Of a DNA stretch of 59,823 nucleotides, positions 41,584 through 50,300 are shown piece after piece (within the stretch, counting starts at the first letter, position 1; the number at the start of each line of letters is the position of its first letter). A model generated the notes under the pieces. That model did not search any database. It worked only from the letters and a program-made list of their open reading frames with translations, and was not told the origin of the DNA. The DNA lies in assembly GCA_903932535.1 (NCBI GenBank), contig CAIZGR010000222.1, forward strand, positions 1 through 59,823. The letters run 5' to 3'. Source of the stretch: an uncultured Hyphomicrobiales bacterium. GTDB lineage: Bacteria; Pseudomonadota; Alphaproteobacteria; Rhizobiales; Beijerinckiaceae. The translations under genes were made by a program, and so were the position numbers.

Positions 41584-42024
41584 ATGTCAATCACAAGCGC
41601 CAACGCGGTTTTCATGCTGAGCATCGGCGCGCTGTACGCCTCGCCGCAGCAGCTTATGAACTTCGCGACCGACGACATTTTCGACGTCGACGCAATCCAG
41701 GCGGCCGAAGCGCAGATGGGCGTTGACGGCCACCTTACCGCCGGCCATGTCTTCGAGCCGGTTCAGATGAAAATCGCCTTCATGGCGGACTCGCCCTCAA
41801 TCCCGATTTTCGAGAATTGGGAGGCCAACCAGCGCAAGGTCGGCGACGTCTATGCGGCCTCGGGCTCAATCACGCTGACGGGCGTCAATCGCCAGTACAC
41901 GCTCAACAATGGCTTCCTCGTGACCTATCCGGTTATGCCGAGCGCGAAGAAAGTGCTTCAGCCGCGGGTCTTCGGCATCACCTGGGAAAGCGTCACGCCG
42001 TCCCGTCTTGGCGCAGGCGTCTGA
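41584..42024 (+). CDS. tail tube protein (probable)
   Basis: 146 aa from ATG 41584. 'GALYASPQQLMNFATDDIFD', 'VDAIQAAEAQMGVDGHLTAG', 'FENWEANQRKVGDVYAASGS' and 'PSAKKVLQPRVFGITWE' match the small protein that follows DUF3383 sheaths in related phages. A tail-tube role is by position and length. Confidence 0.75.
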   Translation: MSITSANAVFMLSIGALYASPQQLMNFATDDIFDVDAIQAAEAQMGVDGHLTAGHVFEPVQMKIAFMADSPSIPIFENWEANQRKVGDVYAASGSITLTGVNRQYTLNNGFLVTYPVMPSAKKVLQPRVFGITWESVTPSRLGAGV

Positions 42025-42044
42025 ACGAAGCGAGGCAATGAGGC

Positions 42045-42458
42045 ATGGCTCGCAAGGTTATCGACTACACCATCGAAACGGAAGGCCGGGACAAGGGGAA
42101 GGTCTTCCAAATCACGGAAATGTCCGCCGCTCAAGCCGAGCGCTGGGCATTGCGTGCGTTTCAGGCAATGGCGAAAGGCGGCGTGGATGTGCCCGACCTT
42201 ATCGGCGCCGGAATGGCGGAATTCGCCATAGCCGGCATCCGGGGGCTTTCCTATGCAAGCTATCACGAGGTCGAGCCCTTGCTCGCCGAGATGATGGCGT
42301 GCGTCCGTATCAAGCCTGACGCGAACAATCCGAGCGTCGTGCGCGACTTGATTGAGACGGATATCGAGGAACTCAAGACACGCCTGGACCTTCGGGCAGA
42401 ATGGTTGAATCTCCACACGGGTTTTTTGCAGGCCGGCGACCCCTCGACCTCGGCTTAG
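42045..42458 (+). CDS. tail assembly chaperone, short form
   Basis: 137 aa from ATG 42045. Helical and acidic ('MSAAQAERWALRAFQAMAKG', 'VRDLIETDIEELKTRLDLRA'). It is placed between tube and tape-measure genes, as lambda gpG-type chaperones are. Near its 3' end a T-TTT-TTG heptamer lies in the correct phase for -1 slippage (42422-42428), giving a longer fusion. Confidence 0.8.
   Translation: MARKVIDYTIETEGRDKGKVFQITEMSAAQAERWALRAFQAMAKGGVDVPDLIGAGMAEFAIAGIRGLSYASYHEVEPLLAEMMACVRIKPDANNPSVVRDLIETDIEELKTRLDLRAEWLNLHTGFLQAGDPSTSA
42422..42428 (+). other. -1 programmed frameshift site T-TTT-TTG
   Basis: In the chaperone frame the codons are GGT TTT TTG, so tRNAs on TTT and TTG can slip back one base onto TTT TTT. 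The following -1 frame is open to 42658 and carries a second chaperone domain. This is the GT-type arrangement common in tailed phages. Confidence 0.75.
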
Positions 42459-42658
42459 AGGTCGATACCGTCGGCATCATCGATTACCCGAACATTCCGC
42501 GCATGTTGGGCATCGCCATGACCCACGCGCCGCTGCGCGATTTGGATAGCGTCTATTCGCTTTCCGATATGTACGACATTCTTGAGAAGGCGGCGGTGGA
42601 TAGCCACAATCAGAAGCGTGTGGCGAAAGCGCGCGAACGCGAGAGGCGGCAAAAATGA
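42425..42658 (+). CDS. tail assembly chaperone, -1 frame extension
   Basis: About 77 residues reached by the frameshift, making a fusion of about 204 aa with the short form. 'LGIAMTHAPLRDLDSVYSLS' then 'DMYDILEKAAVDSHNQKR' is the usual make-up of the T part. No ribosome site suitable for independent start; GTG/ATG candidates near 42401 are weak. The stop overlaps the tape-measure start by four bases. Confidence 0.75.
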   Translation, partial: FAGRRPLDLGLEVDTVGIIDYPNIPRMLGIAMTHAPLRDLDSVYSLSDMYDILEKAAVDSHNQKRVAKARERERRQK

Positions 42659-44676
42659 ACGTCGTCGACTCGCTCATCGTAAGTATAGGATTAGACGCTA
42701 CCAATTTCAAAAAGGGTCAGCGCGAGGTCAACGACTCCTGGCAGAAAGCGCGCGGCACGGCGCTTCAGCATGGCCGGGCGATTGAGGACAGTAACAAAAA
42801 GCTCGTCGGCTCCTTCAACAAACTGAAGGTCGAGGCGCTTGGCTTCTTCGCCGCCCTGCTCGGCGCGCGTGAAATCAAAGAATTCGTCGCCCAAGTCACG
42901 ACCGCGAACGCCGCTGTTGGGCGCTTGGCCGCCAACATCGGCGAACAGCCCCAAATGCTTCAGGCATGGGGAAATGCCGTCGAGCGCATGGGCGGCAACG
43001 CCAACGACGCCACGCAAAGCCTAACCAATCTCAGCAAGTCCTTTTTCGAACTCAAATACAACGGCAAGGCTCTCCCGGATAGCGTCTACCGCGTTTTCGC
43101 GATGGCGCGGATGCCGGTTCCGAACCGCGAAGACAGTCTCGACAGCGCGCTCAACAAAACCGCAGCGGCGCTGAAGGAAATCGCCAAGCAGGACCGCACG
43201 GCGGCCTTTTTCTTCGGCGAAGGGATGGGGCTTACGGACAGCACCATCAATCTGATGTTGCGCTACGGCGCCGCGACCGCCGCGCACGTCAAGGCGCTGA
43301 GCGGGCTGACCGCCACGGACAAGCAAATTGAGAACTCCCAAAAGCTGATTGAAAAATGGAAGACGCTCGAACAGACGGCAAATGATATCGGGCGAACGAT
43401 AGAGGGATGGTTCTCTGGCGCCTTCCTGGAAACGCTGGACGCTCTACAGGGCGTGTTCACGTCGATTGACGAGATAGTCCACGGAAATTTCGCAGGCACA
43501 AAAAAGAGAATCGACAAGAACATCCACGACCCTTCGTCGTCTGGCGAGTTCGTGCCCGATGTTGGTGGCTCTAGTGTCTCCAAGACCAACCCCCTCCCTG
43601 TCCAAATCGTCCCCAACTCCACGGGCTCGGTGGGCGTCGGAGGGGGCGGGGGTGCCTCTGCCGCGACCCCGCCAACACCTATCCCCTCGGAGAGAGGCGG
43701 CGCCGGGCCGGCGTTGAGGCGGCGCAGCAGCAGGACGGGCGCGCGGTTCGACAGTAGCGGCCACGCCGTGTCCCCCACGCCCGTCGACACGGGCGGCTCG
43801 ACAATTCCAGGCTTCACCGCAGACGAAACCTCGGATTTCCTGAACAGGCTCGGCCAATACGAGAGCGGGAACAGGTATATTGGGAACAACGCCCAAGGCT
43901 ATGGCGGCCGGTGGCAGATGGGGCCGAATGAAGTAGCAGGAACGGGAAACAAGCGAGACTCGGACTGGTATTCCAACAAAGGCGGCGTGCAAGACCGCTC
44001 GATGATGGCGTACACGTTGCAGCACTATAATGAGCTTGTCGCCAAAGGAATAATCAAGCAGGGAATGTCGAAAGAGCAAATCGCCGGCTATCTGGCGGCG
44101 GCTCACATCGGCGGCGTCGGCGGAGCTCAGGCTCTTGCGACTGGACAAGTTCGGCGAGATAGCAACGGGACCGGGACCAACACCTATTTCAACATGATGA
44201 AGGGCCTCGGAAGCGCCAGCGCGGTCGGCAACGGCGCCAACGAAATCGGCCGTTGGGTTCCCGACCCGACAGGGGCCGGCGGGCGCCGGTGGGTCCGCTG
44301 GGCCGTCGACCCCGGCACGGCGGCCGAGCGCGCGGGCGGCGGAGGCGGCGGACACATCGTCAATGACTTCGGCGAGGTCGAGCGCGACAACGCCGCCGGC
44401 AACCGCCGGCACGGCTGGAAAGCCCGCTCGATGTATCATCCGCTCTGGCATGGCTCCGGCGGCGACGTGGGCATTGTCCCGGGCACACATCCTTCGCTGT
44501 CCATGATTCACAGCGTTCATCCCGTGACCACGAGCAGCACGAGCAACGCCATGCACATCGGGGCGATTCACGTCAACGCGCCGAACGCGACGGATGCGAA
44601 GGGCATTGCCGGCGACATCTATGGGGCGCTGGGCCGCTACCAGCTTTCCATGAGCGGCCAGAGCGGGCAGGTGTAG
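42655..44676 (+). CDS. tail tape-measure protein with lysozyme-like domain
   Basis: 673 aa. N-terminal ~300 residues are long helices ('SLIVSIGLDATNFKKGQREV', 'EIKEFVAQVTTANAAVGRLA'). A Gly/Pro/Ser linker follows. Residues ~395-530 look like a transglycosylase-type domain ('FLNRLGQYESGNRYIGNNAQ', 'GYGGRWQMGPNEVAG'), with E-S-G-N as the likely catalytic start. The C-terminus has a Gly-rich stretch and 'AIHVNAPNATDAKGIAGDIY'. It sets tail length and may open peptidoglycan during entry. Confidence 0.85.
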   Translation: MNVVDSLIVSIGLDATNFKKGQREVNDSWQKARGTALQHGRAIEDSNKKLVGSFNKLKVEALGFFAALLGAREIKEFVAQVTTANAAVGRLAANIGEQPQMLQAWGNAVERMGGNANDATQSLTNLSKSFFELKYNGKALPDSVYRVFAMARMPVPNREDSLDSALNKTAAALKEIAKQDRTAAFFFGEGMGLTDSTINLMLRYGAATAAHVKALSGLTATDKQIENSQKLIEKWKTLEQTANDIGRTIEGWFSGAFLETLDALQGVFTSIDEIVHGNFAGTKKRIDKNIHDPSSSGEFVPDVGGSSVSKTNPLPVQIVPNSTGSVGVGGGGGASAATPPTPIPSERGGAGPALRRRSSRTGARFDSSGHAVSPTPVDTGGSTIPGFTADETSDFLNRLGQYESGNRYIGNNAQGYGGRWQMGPNEVAGTGNKRDSDWYSNKGGVQDRSMMAYTLQHYNELVAKGIIKQGMSKEQIAGYLAAAHIGGVGGAQALATGQVRRDSNGTGTNTYFNMMKGLGSASAVGNGANEIGRWVPDPTGAGGRRWVRWAVDPGTAAERAGGGGGGHIVNDFGEVERDNAAGNRRHGWKARSMYHPLWHGSGGDVGIVPGTHPSLSMIHSVHPVTTSSTSNAMHIGAIHVNAPNATDAKGIAGDIYGALGRYQLSMSGQSGQV

Positions 44677-44680
44677 GCGC

Positions 44681-45274
44681 GTGGCTGACGACGACATCCT
44701 CACGCTCCTGACGCAAGACCTTATCGGGGAAATCGCCCCGCCGGGCGCGCAATGGGGCGTCTTTTCCGGCGGCGGCGCCGTAATCACGGCGGATACGGTT
44801 CTCTCGCTCGGCTACAAGCAGGAATGGTCTATCTCGGACTATCCGGTCGAGCGCGGGTCGTTCGAGAGCTACGACAAAGTAGCCCTTCCCTTCGATGCCC
44901 GCGTTCGCTTCGCGGCCGGCGGCTCGGCCACGAACCGAGAGGCGCTGCTTTCGTCAATCGCCGCGATTGCCGGAACGACGCAAGTCTTCGACGTCGTGAC
45001 GCCGGAATTCGTCTACACGTCCGCGACCATCAGCCACTACGACTATCAGCGGACCTCGCATCAGGGCTTGGGCCTCCTCCAAGTCGACGTTTGGCTTTTG
45101 CAGGTTATCCAGCAAGGCAATGACGACGCCTTGGGCGGGGCCTCTCAGCCTGACGGAGCGCCTACGGTGAATGGGGGAAGCGTGCAAACGACGGACCCGA
45201 GCGCCGCTCAAATCGGGGCAGTACAGGCCGCGCCGGATTTCAACGTCAACCAATCACCCTCGGCCTTGCCCTGA
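44681..45274 (+). CDS. baseplate-proximal tail protein, 197 aa
   Basis: GTG 44681. 'YKQEWSISDYPVERGSFESY' and 'LLSSIAAIAGTTQVFDVVTP', then 'LGLLQVDVWLLQVIQ', are typical of the small protein between tape measure and baseplate plug in DUF3383 phages (Dit-like position). The tail end is low complexity. Overlaps the next ATG. Confidence 0.7.
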   Translation: MADDDILTLLTQDLIGEIAPPGAQWGVFSGGGAVITADTVLSLGYKQEWSISDYPVERGSFESYDKVALPFDARVRFAAGGSATNREALLSSIAAIAGTTQVFDVVTPEFVYTSATISHYDYQRTSHQGLGLLQVDVWLLQVIQQGNDDALGGASQPDGAPTVNGGSVQTTDPSAAQIGAVQAAPDFNVNQSPSALP

Positions 45275-45594
45275 TGTTCATAATTCCGTTGCAGGCAGTG
45301 CCGAGCCAGTCGGTGACTGTCGCCCTGGCGTCTCAGAATTGCCAAATCAACATCTACCAAAAGAACACCGGCGTCTTTGGCGACCTCTACCTCAACAACA
45401 ATCTCGTCATCGCGGGCGTGCTTGGGCGGAACCTGAAGCTCTGGCTCATGAACACCTATCTCGGGTTTTCGGGCGACTTGATGTGGCTCGATAATCAGGG
45501 CTCGCTCGACCCCTACTATATCGGCATCGGCTCTCGCTACACGCTGATGTATCTCTTGCCGAGCGATACCCCGAAAACGTCTCTCTACGCTTAG
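45274..45594 (+). CDS. baseplate plug-like protein
   Basis: 106 aa. 'IIPLQAVPSQSVTVALASQN', 'CQINIYQKNTGVFGDLYLNN' and 'DPYYIGIGSRYTLMYLLPSD' match baseplate plug proteins of small contractile tails. The stop TAG (45592-45594) overlaps the stop of the convergent minus-strand gene. Confidence 0.75.
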   Translation: MFIIPLQAVPSQSVTVALASQNCQINIYQKNTGVFGDLYLNNNLVIAGVLGRNLKLWLMNTYLGFSGDLMWLDNQGSLDPYYIGIGSRYTLMYLLPSDTPKTSLYA

Positions 45595-45914
45595 GGCTCT
45601 TTCAGCAAGCGCAAAGCCCCGGCCACCCGTCGCGTCTGCAAACAAGCCGCATGGCGCTCGATATCGCCCATCTTGTCGAAGGCGTCTTCGGCGTTGCCTG
45701 TCGCCATGTGTAGGTCGTGGACGAATTCGAGGTCGTCGGCAGCGACGTTGGCGTTGACGTAAAGCTGAACCGCGGCGTCGCTGATGGGAATCCCGCAACG
45801 GTCGGCGGCGCCCAAAAGCCTGCCGAGTTCGAAACCAGTCATTGAGCCTTCCTTGGCGCGCGCGGCGCCGGAAAGGACCAAAATGGCGACGGAAAGAAGC
45901 AGGAGGCGCGACAT
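45591..45914 (-). CDS. exported protein on the opposite strand (moron)
   Basis: 107 aa from ATG 45914. Signal peptide 'SRLLLLSVAILVLSGAARA', then 'MTGFELGRLLGAADRCGIPI' and 'CLQTRRVAGALRLLKEP'. I recall similar small exported proteins in Bradyrhizobium-like genomes, some misnamed signal recognition particle. It interrupts the baseplate operon in reverse, so it should be expressed separately, possibly in lysogens, and act in the host periplasm. Confidence 0.75.
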   Translation of the reverse strand: MSRLLLLSVAILVLSGAARAKEGSMTGFELGRLLGAADRCGIPISDAAVQLYVNANVAADDLEFVHDLHMATGNAEDAFDKMGDIERHAACLQTRRVAGALRLLKEP

Positions 45915-45966
45915 GAAAATCACGCTAGCCTACTTTTTCCGGGTTCCCGAAACGTTCTGACCGGCG

Positions 45967-46836
45967 ATGACTTTTAGCCAGAAGCTCATCAACGTTTCTT
46001 TTTCGCTCGCCTCCGGCAATTTCGGGGGCGGAGGCAACTCCGCCAACATCACCGGACTTCGCGTTTCCGCGATGATTGAAATGAACGGGGCAGCGTCTTC
46101 CGGGACCATGCAACTGGCGATTTTCGGCCTGCCTCTGAGCACAATGAACCAGTTGTCGACGATGGGGACTCAGAAAACCCAGCAAGGCGACAACCAAGTT
46201 TCGGTCTATGCGGGCGACGCGCAAAGCGGAATGAGCCTAGTCTATACCGGATACATTTTCGACGCCTACGTTGATGCGGCGAATATGCCCGAGGTCTGCT
46301 TTCGCCTGACCGGGAGCCCGAGCGGCGGCATCCATGCCGCGAAGCCGGTCGACCCCATCAGCAAGTCCGGGCCGCAAGACGTAAGCCAGATGATGAAGAC
46401 GCTGGCCGGGCAAATGGGCCTGAAGTTCGAGGACAACGGCGTCAACGTCAAAATCAAGAATCCCTACTATCCGAGTTCGAGTTGGAACCAAGCCGTCGCG
46501 TTGGCGGAAGACGCCAACATTCATCTCGTGGTCGAGCGAGGGACGCTCGCAATCGCGCCGATAGGCAAGCCGAGACAGGGCAACGTCATCATCTCCCCCT
46601 CGACGGGGATGGTCGGCTATCCGGCCTTTCTAGAGGCCAAGGTTTTGGTGAAGGCGCTCTTTCAGCCAAGCGTCAGCATCCTATCGACCATGACGATTCA
46701 AAGCGACCTGACGCCGGCCAATGGCGACTGGATGATAATCCAAATCGTCTACGAGCTTGAGTCGAAGATGCCGCACGGGCGTTGGTTCATGACCCTGGTC
46801 GGTGTGCCGACGAGTGAAGGAAATCCGGCCTCATGA
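45967..46836 (+). CDS. baseplate hub protein (gp44/gpD-like)
   Basis: 289 aa from ATG 45967. 'LRVSAMIEMNGAASSGTMQL', 'YAGDAQSGMSLVYTGYIFDA', 'SQMMKTLAGQMGLKFEDNG' and 'SSWNQAVALAEDANIHLVVE' follow the hub fold of contractile baseplates. It should anchor the spike encoded next. Overlaps the next ATG. Confidence 0.8.
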   Translation: MTFSQKLINVSFSLASGNFGGGGNSANITGLRVSAMIEMNGAASSGTMQLAIFGLPLSTMNQLSTMGTQKTQQGDNQVSVYAGDAQSGMSLVYTGYIFDAYVDAANMPEVCFRLTGSPSGGIHAAKPVDPISKSGPQDVSQMMKTLAGQMGLKFEDNGVNVKIKNPYYPSSSWNQAVALAEDANIHLVVERGTLAIAPIGKPRQGNVIISPSTGMVGYPAFLEAKVLVKALFQPSVSILSTMTIQSDLTPANGDWMIIQIVYELESKMPHGRWFMTLVGVPTSEGNPAS

Positions 46837-47507
46837 GCGGTGATGGCTACTACGGACAATTCGGCGTCTTCGACGACAGTTCGCTGTTTCATCAAATAAA
46901 GTTCCTTATCAAACAAGCGCTAGCCGAGCACAGGACAAGCGTCCCGGTCAAGGTCGTGAAGGTTCACGGCGGTGGCGTCGGAAAGCCACCGACCGTCGAT
47001 GTTCAGCCGATGATAAAGCAGATGGATGGCGTCGGAAACGCGTCCTCTCACGCAATCGTCTACGGAATCCCTGTCGCGCGAAATCAGGCGGGGGCGAATG
47101 TCGTCATCAACGACCCGCTGGTCGGCGACACCGGGCATCTCATGGTCGCCGACCGCGATATTCAATCGTGGAAAGACAACGACGGCGCCGAGAGCAATCC
47201 CGGCTCGATGCGAAGGCATGATTTGGCGGATGGGGTCTATCACCACGCCGTCGCGATGCCGACGACGCCGAAGCAATATGTCCACTTCAAAGATGGCGTC
47301 GGAATCGACATTTACGACTGCAACGGGAACAAAATCGAGATGACGAGCGCGGGCGTCAAAATCAACGGCACGCTGATTGATTTGCACGGCAACATCAAGG
47401 CGGCCGGTGACGTCCAGACGAGCACGAACACGACGCTGGATACGCACATCCATAGCGGCGTCACTTCGGGCGGCGCGAATACCGCGACCCCGGTCCTGGG
47501 AACCTGA
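46833..47507 (+). CDS. baseplate spike, Gp138-type
   Basis: 224 aa. 'VPVKVVKVHGGGVGKPPTVD', 'VYGIPVARNQAGANVVINDP', 'GHLMVADRDIQSW' and the C-terminal helix-forming 'IHSGVTSGGANTATPVLGT' match Gp138/gpV membrane-puncturing spikes. The end carries H-I-H residues that may hold an iron ion at the tip. Confidence 0.85.
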   Translation: MSGDGYYGQFGVFDDSSLFHQIKFLIKQALAEHRTSVPVKVVKVHGGGVGKPPTVDVQPMIKQMDGVGNASSHAIVYGIPVARNQAGANVVINDPLVGDTGHLMVADRDIQSWKDNDGAESNPGSMRRHDLADGVYHHAVAMPTTPKQYVHFKDGVGIDIYDCNGNKIEMTSAGVKINGTLIDLHGNIKAAGDVQTSTNTTLDTHIHSGVTSGGANTATPVLGT

Positions 47508-47512
47508 AGCCC

Positions 47513-47893
47513 GTGACCAAGCAGACGCTTCAATTGACGCCTCCATCGACGAGCGACCCGAACGACTCCGGCTGGGATTTGACCTTGGACGCGAGCGGCA
47601 ACATCGCCATCGCGAGCCCGCCCTATGCCCTAGCGCAAGACGCCGCCAGCGAGTGCCGTCTCTTCGCCGGGGAAGCCTACTACGACACGACGAGGGGCGT
47701 TCCCTATTGGGGCCAAATCCTCGGCATGGCGCCGCCCCTGTCGCTTGTGAGGGCCTATCTCGTCCGGGCGGCGCTGCTCGTCCCGGGCGTAGTCCGCGCG
47801 CAAGCCTATTTCACGGCCTTCTCAGGCCGCAAACTGTCGGGGCAGGTTCAGGTGACGGACAAGACGGGCAACACGGTGGCGGCGGGGTTCTGA
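47513..47893 (+). CDS. baseplate wedge protein, gp25-like
   Basis: 126 aa from GTG 47513. 'GWDLTLDASGNIAIASPPYA', 'LAQDAASECRLFAGEAYYDT' and 'TRGVPYWGQILG' match the gp25/gpW-like wedge of simple contractile tails. Precedes baseplate J, the standard order. Confidence 0.85.
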   Translation: MTKQTLQLTPPSTSDPNDSGWDLTLDASGNIAIASPPYALAQDAASECRLFAGEAYYDTTRGVPYWGQILGMAPPLSLVRAYLVRAALLVPGVVRAQAYFTAFSGRKLSGQVQVTDKTGNTVAAGF

Positions 47894-47894
47894 G

Positions 47895-49340
47895 GTGACA
47901 GCAGTTCCGCAGCCGACGTTTGGCGCGACGGGGTTTCAGCCCCCAAGCGAGCAGGCCATCATTGCGGGCGTCACGGCGGACCTGAACGCGGCCTTTGGCG
48001 GCAATCTCAACCCTTCCCTCGCTACCCCGCAAGGGCAGTTGGCATCAAGCCTTACGGCGGCCATCGGCAACGTCAACAGCCTCTTCCTCCTCTACACCAA
48101 TCTGGTCGACCCGGCGCTCAGCTACGGGAGGATGCAGGACGCAATCGGGCGCATCTATTTCATCGAGCGAATCCCCTCGGCGCCTACCACGGTAGCGGTG
48201 ACTTGCACCGGGAGTCCGGGCGTTGTGATTCCGGCCGGCGCGCTTATCGAGGACACCAACAGCAACACCTATGTCTGTACGGACGGCGGCTCGATTCCAC
48301 TCACCGGCTCCATCGTCCTCAATTTCGCGAACCAGACGCCGGGGCCGATTCCCTGCGGCGCTGGCGCGTTGAGCAGTTCGGCCGGGGCGCAAATCTATCA
48401 GGCCATCCCCGGCTGGGACAGCATCAGCAACGCCGCGGCTGGCGTCCTCGGAAACAACGTCGAGAGCGCCTCGGACTTCGAACTTCGCCGAAGCCAGTCG
48501 GTCTCGCTGAACGCCCTCGGCTCGCTTCCGAGCATCCTGGGTGCGGTCCTGGCGGTTCCGGGCGTGCTTGACGCCTACGTGTACGAGAACACCACCAACA
48601 CGCCGCTGGTCGTGGGGGGCGTCTCTCTCGTCGCCAATTCCATCTACGTCTGCGTGCTCGGCGGCTCGGCGGCGGCGATAGCCCAGGCCATTTGGTCGAG
48701 GAAGGCTCCCGGCTGCGCCTACAACGGCAACACCACCGTAACGGTTCAGGATACGAGCGCCGGCTACATTCCGCCCTATCCGACCTATCAGGTTTCGTTC
48801 GAAACGCCGCTGGTTCTGCCCATTGTCATGGCGGTGAATCTCGCCAACACGCCGCTGGTTCCGAACAACGCGGTCTCGCTGGTTCAGAACGCTATCGTCG
48901 GCGCCTTCGCCGGCCTCGACGGAGGCCCCCGCGCCAAAATCGGCTATGAACTCTTCGCCAGCCGCTTCTATTCGACGCTGGCCTCGCTCGGCCCGTGGGT
49001 CCGCGTCATCTCGATTTTGATGGGCTCTCCGAATGCCCCGCGCTCCGCATTCACGGGCTCCATTTCGGGCACGACGCTCACGGTGACGGGCATTTTGTCG
49101 GGGGCGCTCGCGACCGGACAGGTTCTCCTCGACACCACGGGCGCGCTGACGCCCGGAACAATCGTGACCGGCCAAATCACCGGAACGACGGGAGGCGTTG
49201 GAACCTATTCGATCAACTATCCTCAGACGTTAGCGCTTGAGGCGATTTCCGGCGTCATCCCGAATTTGTTCGACGTCGCCGTGAACATCAATCAAGTCCC
49301 GTCCATCAGCGCCTCTAGCATCTTCGTGACCTTGACGTGA
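47895..49340 (+). CDS. baseplate J-like protein with inserted beta module
   Basis: 481 aa from GTG 47895. 'ADLNAAFGGNLNPSLATPQG', 'SISNAAAGVLGNNVESASDF', 'ELRRSQSVSLNALGSLPSIL' and 'GVLDAYVYENTTNTPLVVGG' are baseplate J signatures. Near residues 385-450 it carries one copy of the Gly/Thr module ('GSISGTTLTVTGILSGALAT', 'GTTGGVGTYSINYPQTLALE') seen in the sheath and cement proteins. Confidence 0.9.
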   Translation: MTAVPQPTFGATGFQPPSEQAIIAGVTADLNAAFGGNLNPSLATPQGQLASSLTAAIGNVNSLFLLYTNLVDPALSYGRMQDAIGRIYFIERIPSAPTTVAVTCTGSPGVVIPAGALIEDTNSNTYVCTDGGSIPLTGSIVLNFANQTPGPIPCGAGALSSSAGAQIYQAIPGWDSISNAAAGVLGNNVESASDFELRRSQSVSLNALGSLPSILGAVLAVPGVLDAYVYENTTNTPLVVGGVSLVANSIYVCVLGGSAAAIAQAIWSRKAPGCAYNGNTTVTVQDTSAGYIPPYPTYQVSFETPLVLPIVMAVNLANTPLVPNNAVSLVQNAIVGAFAGLDGGPRAKIGYELFASRFYSTLASLGPWVRVISILMGSPNAPRSAFTGSISGTTLTVTGILSGALATGQVLLDTTGALTPGTIVTGQITGTTGGVGTYSINYPQTLALEAISGVIPNLFDVAVNINQVPSISASSIFVTLT

Positions 49341-50281
49341 GCGGCCCCGCCTATCCGCCCCCGCCCGCCGCGGGGTCAAATGCTATTGGCAAGTTCGAGA
49401 TTGGCGTCTCGCCTGTCGGCGATATTCCGAACCTCGATATCTGGACGACAATCGTCAGCCAATACGCCAACTCGCCGGTTCTCACCGGAATCATTATCGA
49501 CACGGCGCAGGCGATTGACCAGACCGAGAACCTGAACGCCTTCTACGACAACATTTGGAACATCGCTTCCGCCGTAGGCTATGGCCTTGATGTGTGGGGC
49601 CGAATTGTCGGCGTAGAGCGGACCATTCAGGTTCAAGTGACGCAGTGGTTTGGCTTCAACGAAGCCACTCCCGGCGCCCTGTCGTTCGATAACACGCAGA
49701 TTTTCTACTACACGCCCGCGCTTGGATTTTCGGAGGGAAAGGGCTTCGTCCCCTTCGGCTCCGGCTCCTTCAATCTCAGCCCGCAATGGCTATCCAACGG
49801 GCAAACGCAGGGCGGCGGCGTCTTCTACAATGGCGCGGCCCTGACCGCGATATATTCGCTTCAGGACAAGGACTACCGGACCCTCATTCTGGCGAAGGCT
49901 GCCTTCAACATCACAAACGGTTCCATTCCGGCCATCAACCGAATCCTGATGACGCTTTTCCCAGGCCGAGGAAATGCGTTCGTCAAAGAGGGCTACACCG
50001 GAATCAACTATTTCGGTTTCATTGAGCAACAGAACGCCGACACGTTTGGGCAGGGGCTTTTCTACATCGCCGAACCCATTCCAAGCATGACGATGGAGTA
50101 CGTCTTCCAGTTCAAATTGTCGCCTGTCGAATATTCGATAGTTGCGACTTCTGGCGTCTTGCCGAAATCGACAGGCGTCGCCTCCTCAATCCTGATTCAG
50201 TCGCCCCCGCCTCGGTTCGCCGTAGCCCACGCGCCGTCAACGTCGGCATCGTTCGACGCCTCGTACAGCTACGATTTCTGA
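49337..50281 (+). CDS. DUF2612 tail protein
   Basis: 314 aa from GTG 49337. 'QYANSPVLTGIIIDTAQAID', 'AFYDNIWNIASAVGYGLDVW' and 'GRIVGVERTIQV', then 'DKDYRTLILAKAAFNITNGS', are DUF2612 signatures (gpI-like baseplate/fibre attachment). It precedes the fibres. Soluble. Confidence 0.85.
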   Translation: MSGPAYPPPPAAGSNAIGKFEIGVSPVGDIPNLDIWTTIVSQYANSPVLTGIIIDTAQAIDQTENLNAFYDNIWNIASAVGYGLDVWGRIVGVERTIQVQVTQWFGFNEATPGALSFDNTQIFYYTPALGFSEGKGFVPFGSGSFNLSPQWLSNGQTQGGGVFYNGAALTAIYSLQDKDYRTLILAKAAFNITNGSIPAINRILMTLFPGRGNAFVKEGYTGINYFGFIEQQNADTFGQGLFYIAEPIPSMTMEYVFQFKLSPVEYSIVATSGVLPKSTGVASSILIQSPPPRFAVAHAPSTSASFDASYSYDF

Positions 50282-50300
50282 CAAACAAGCAGGCAAAGAA

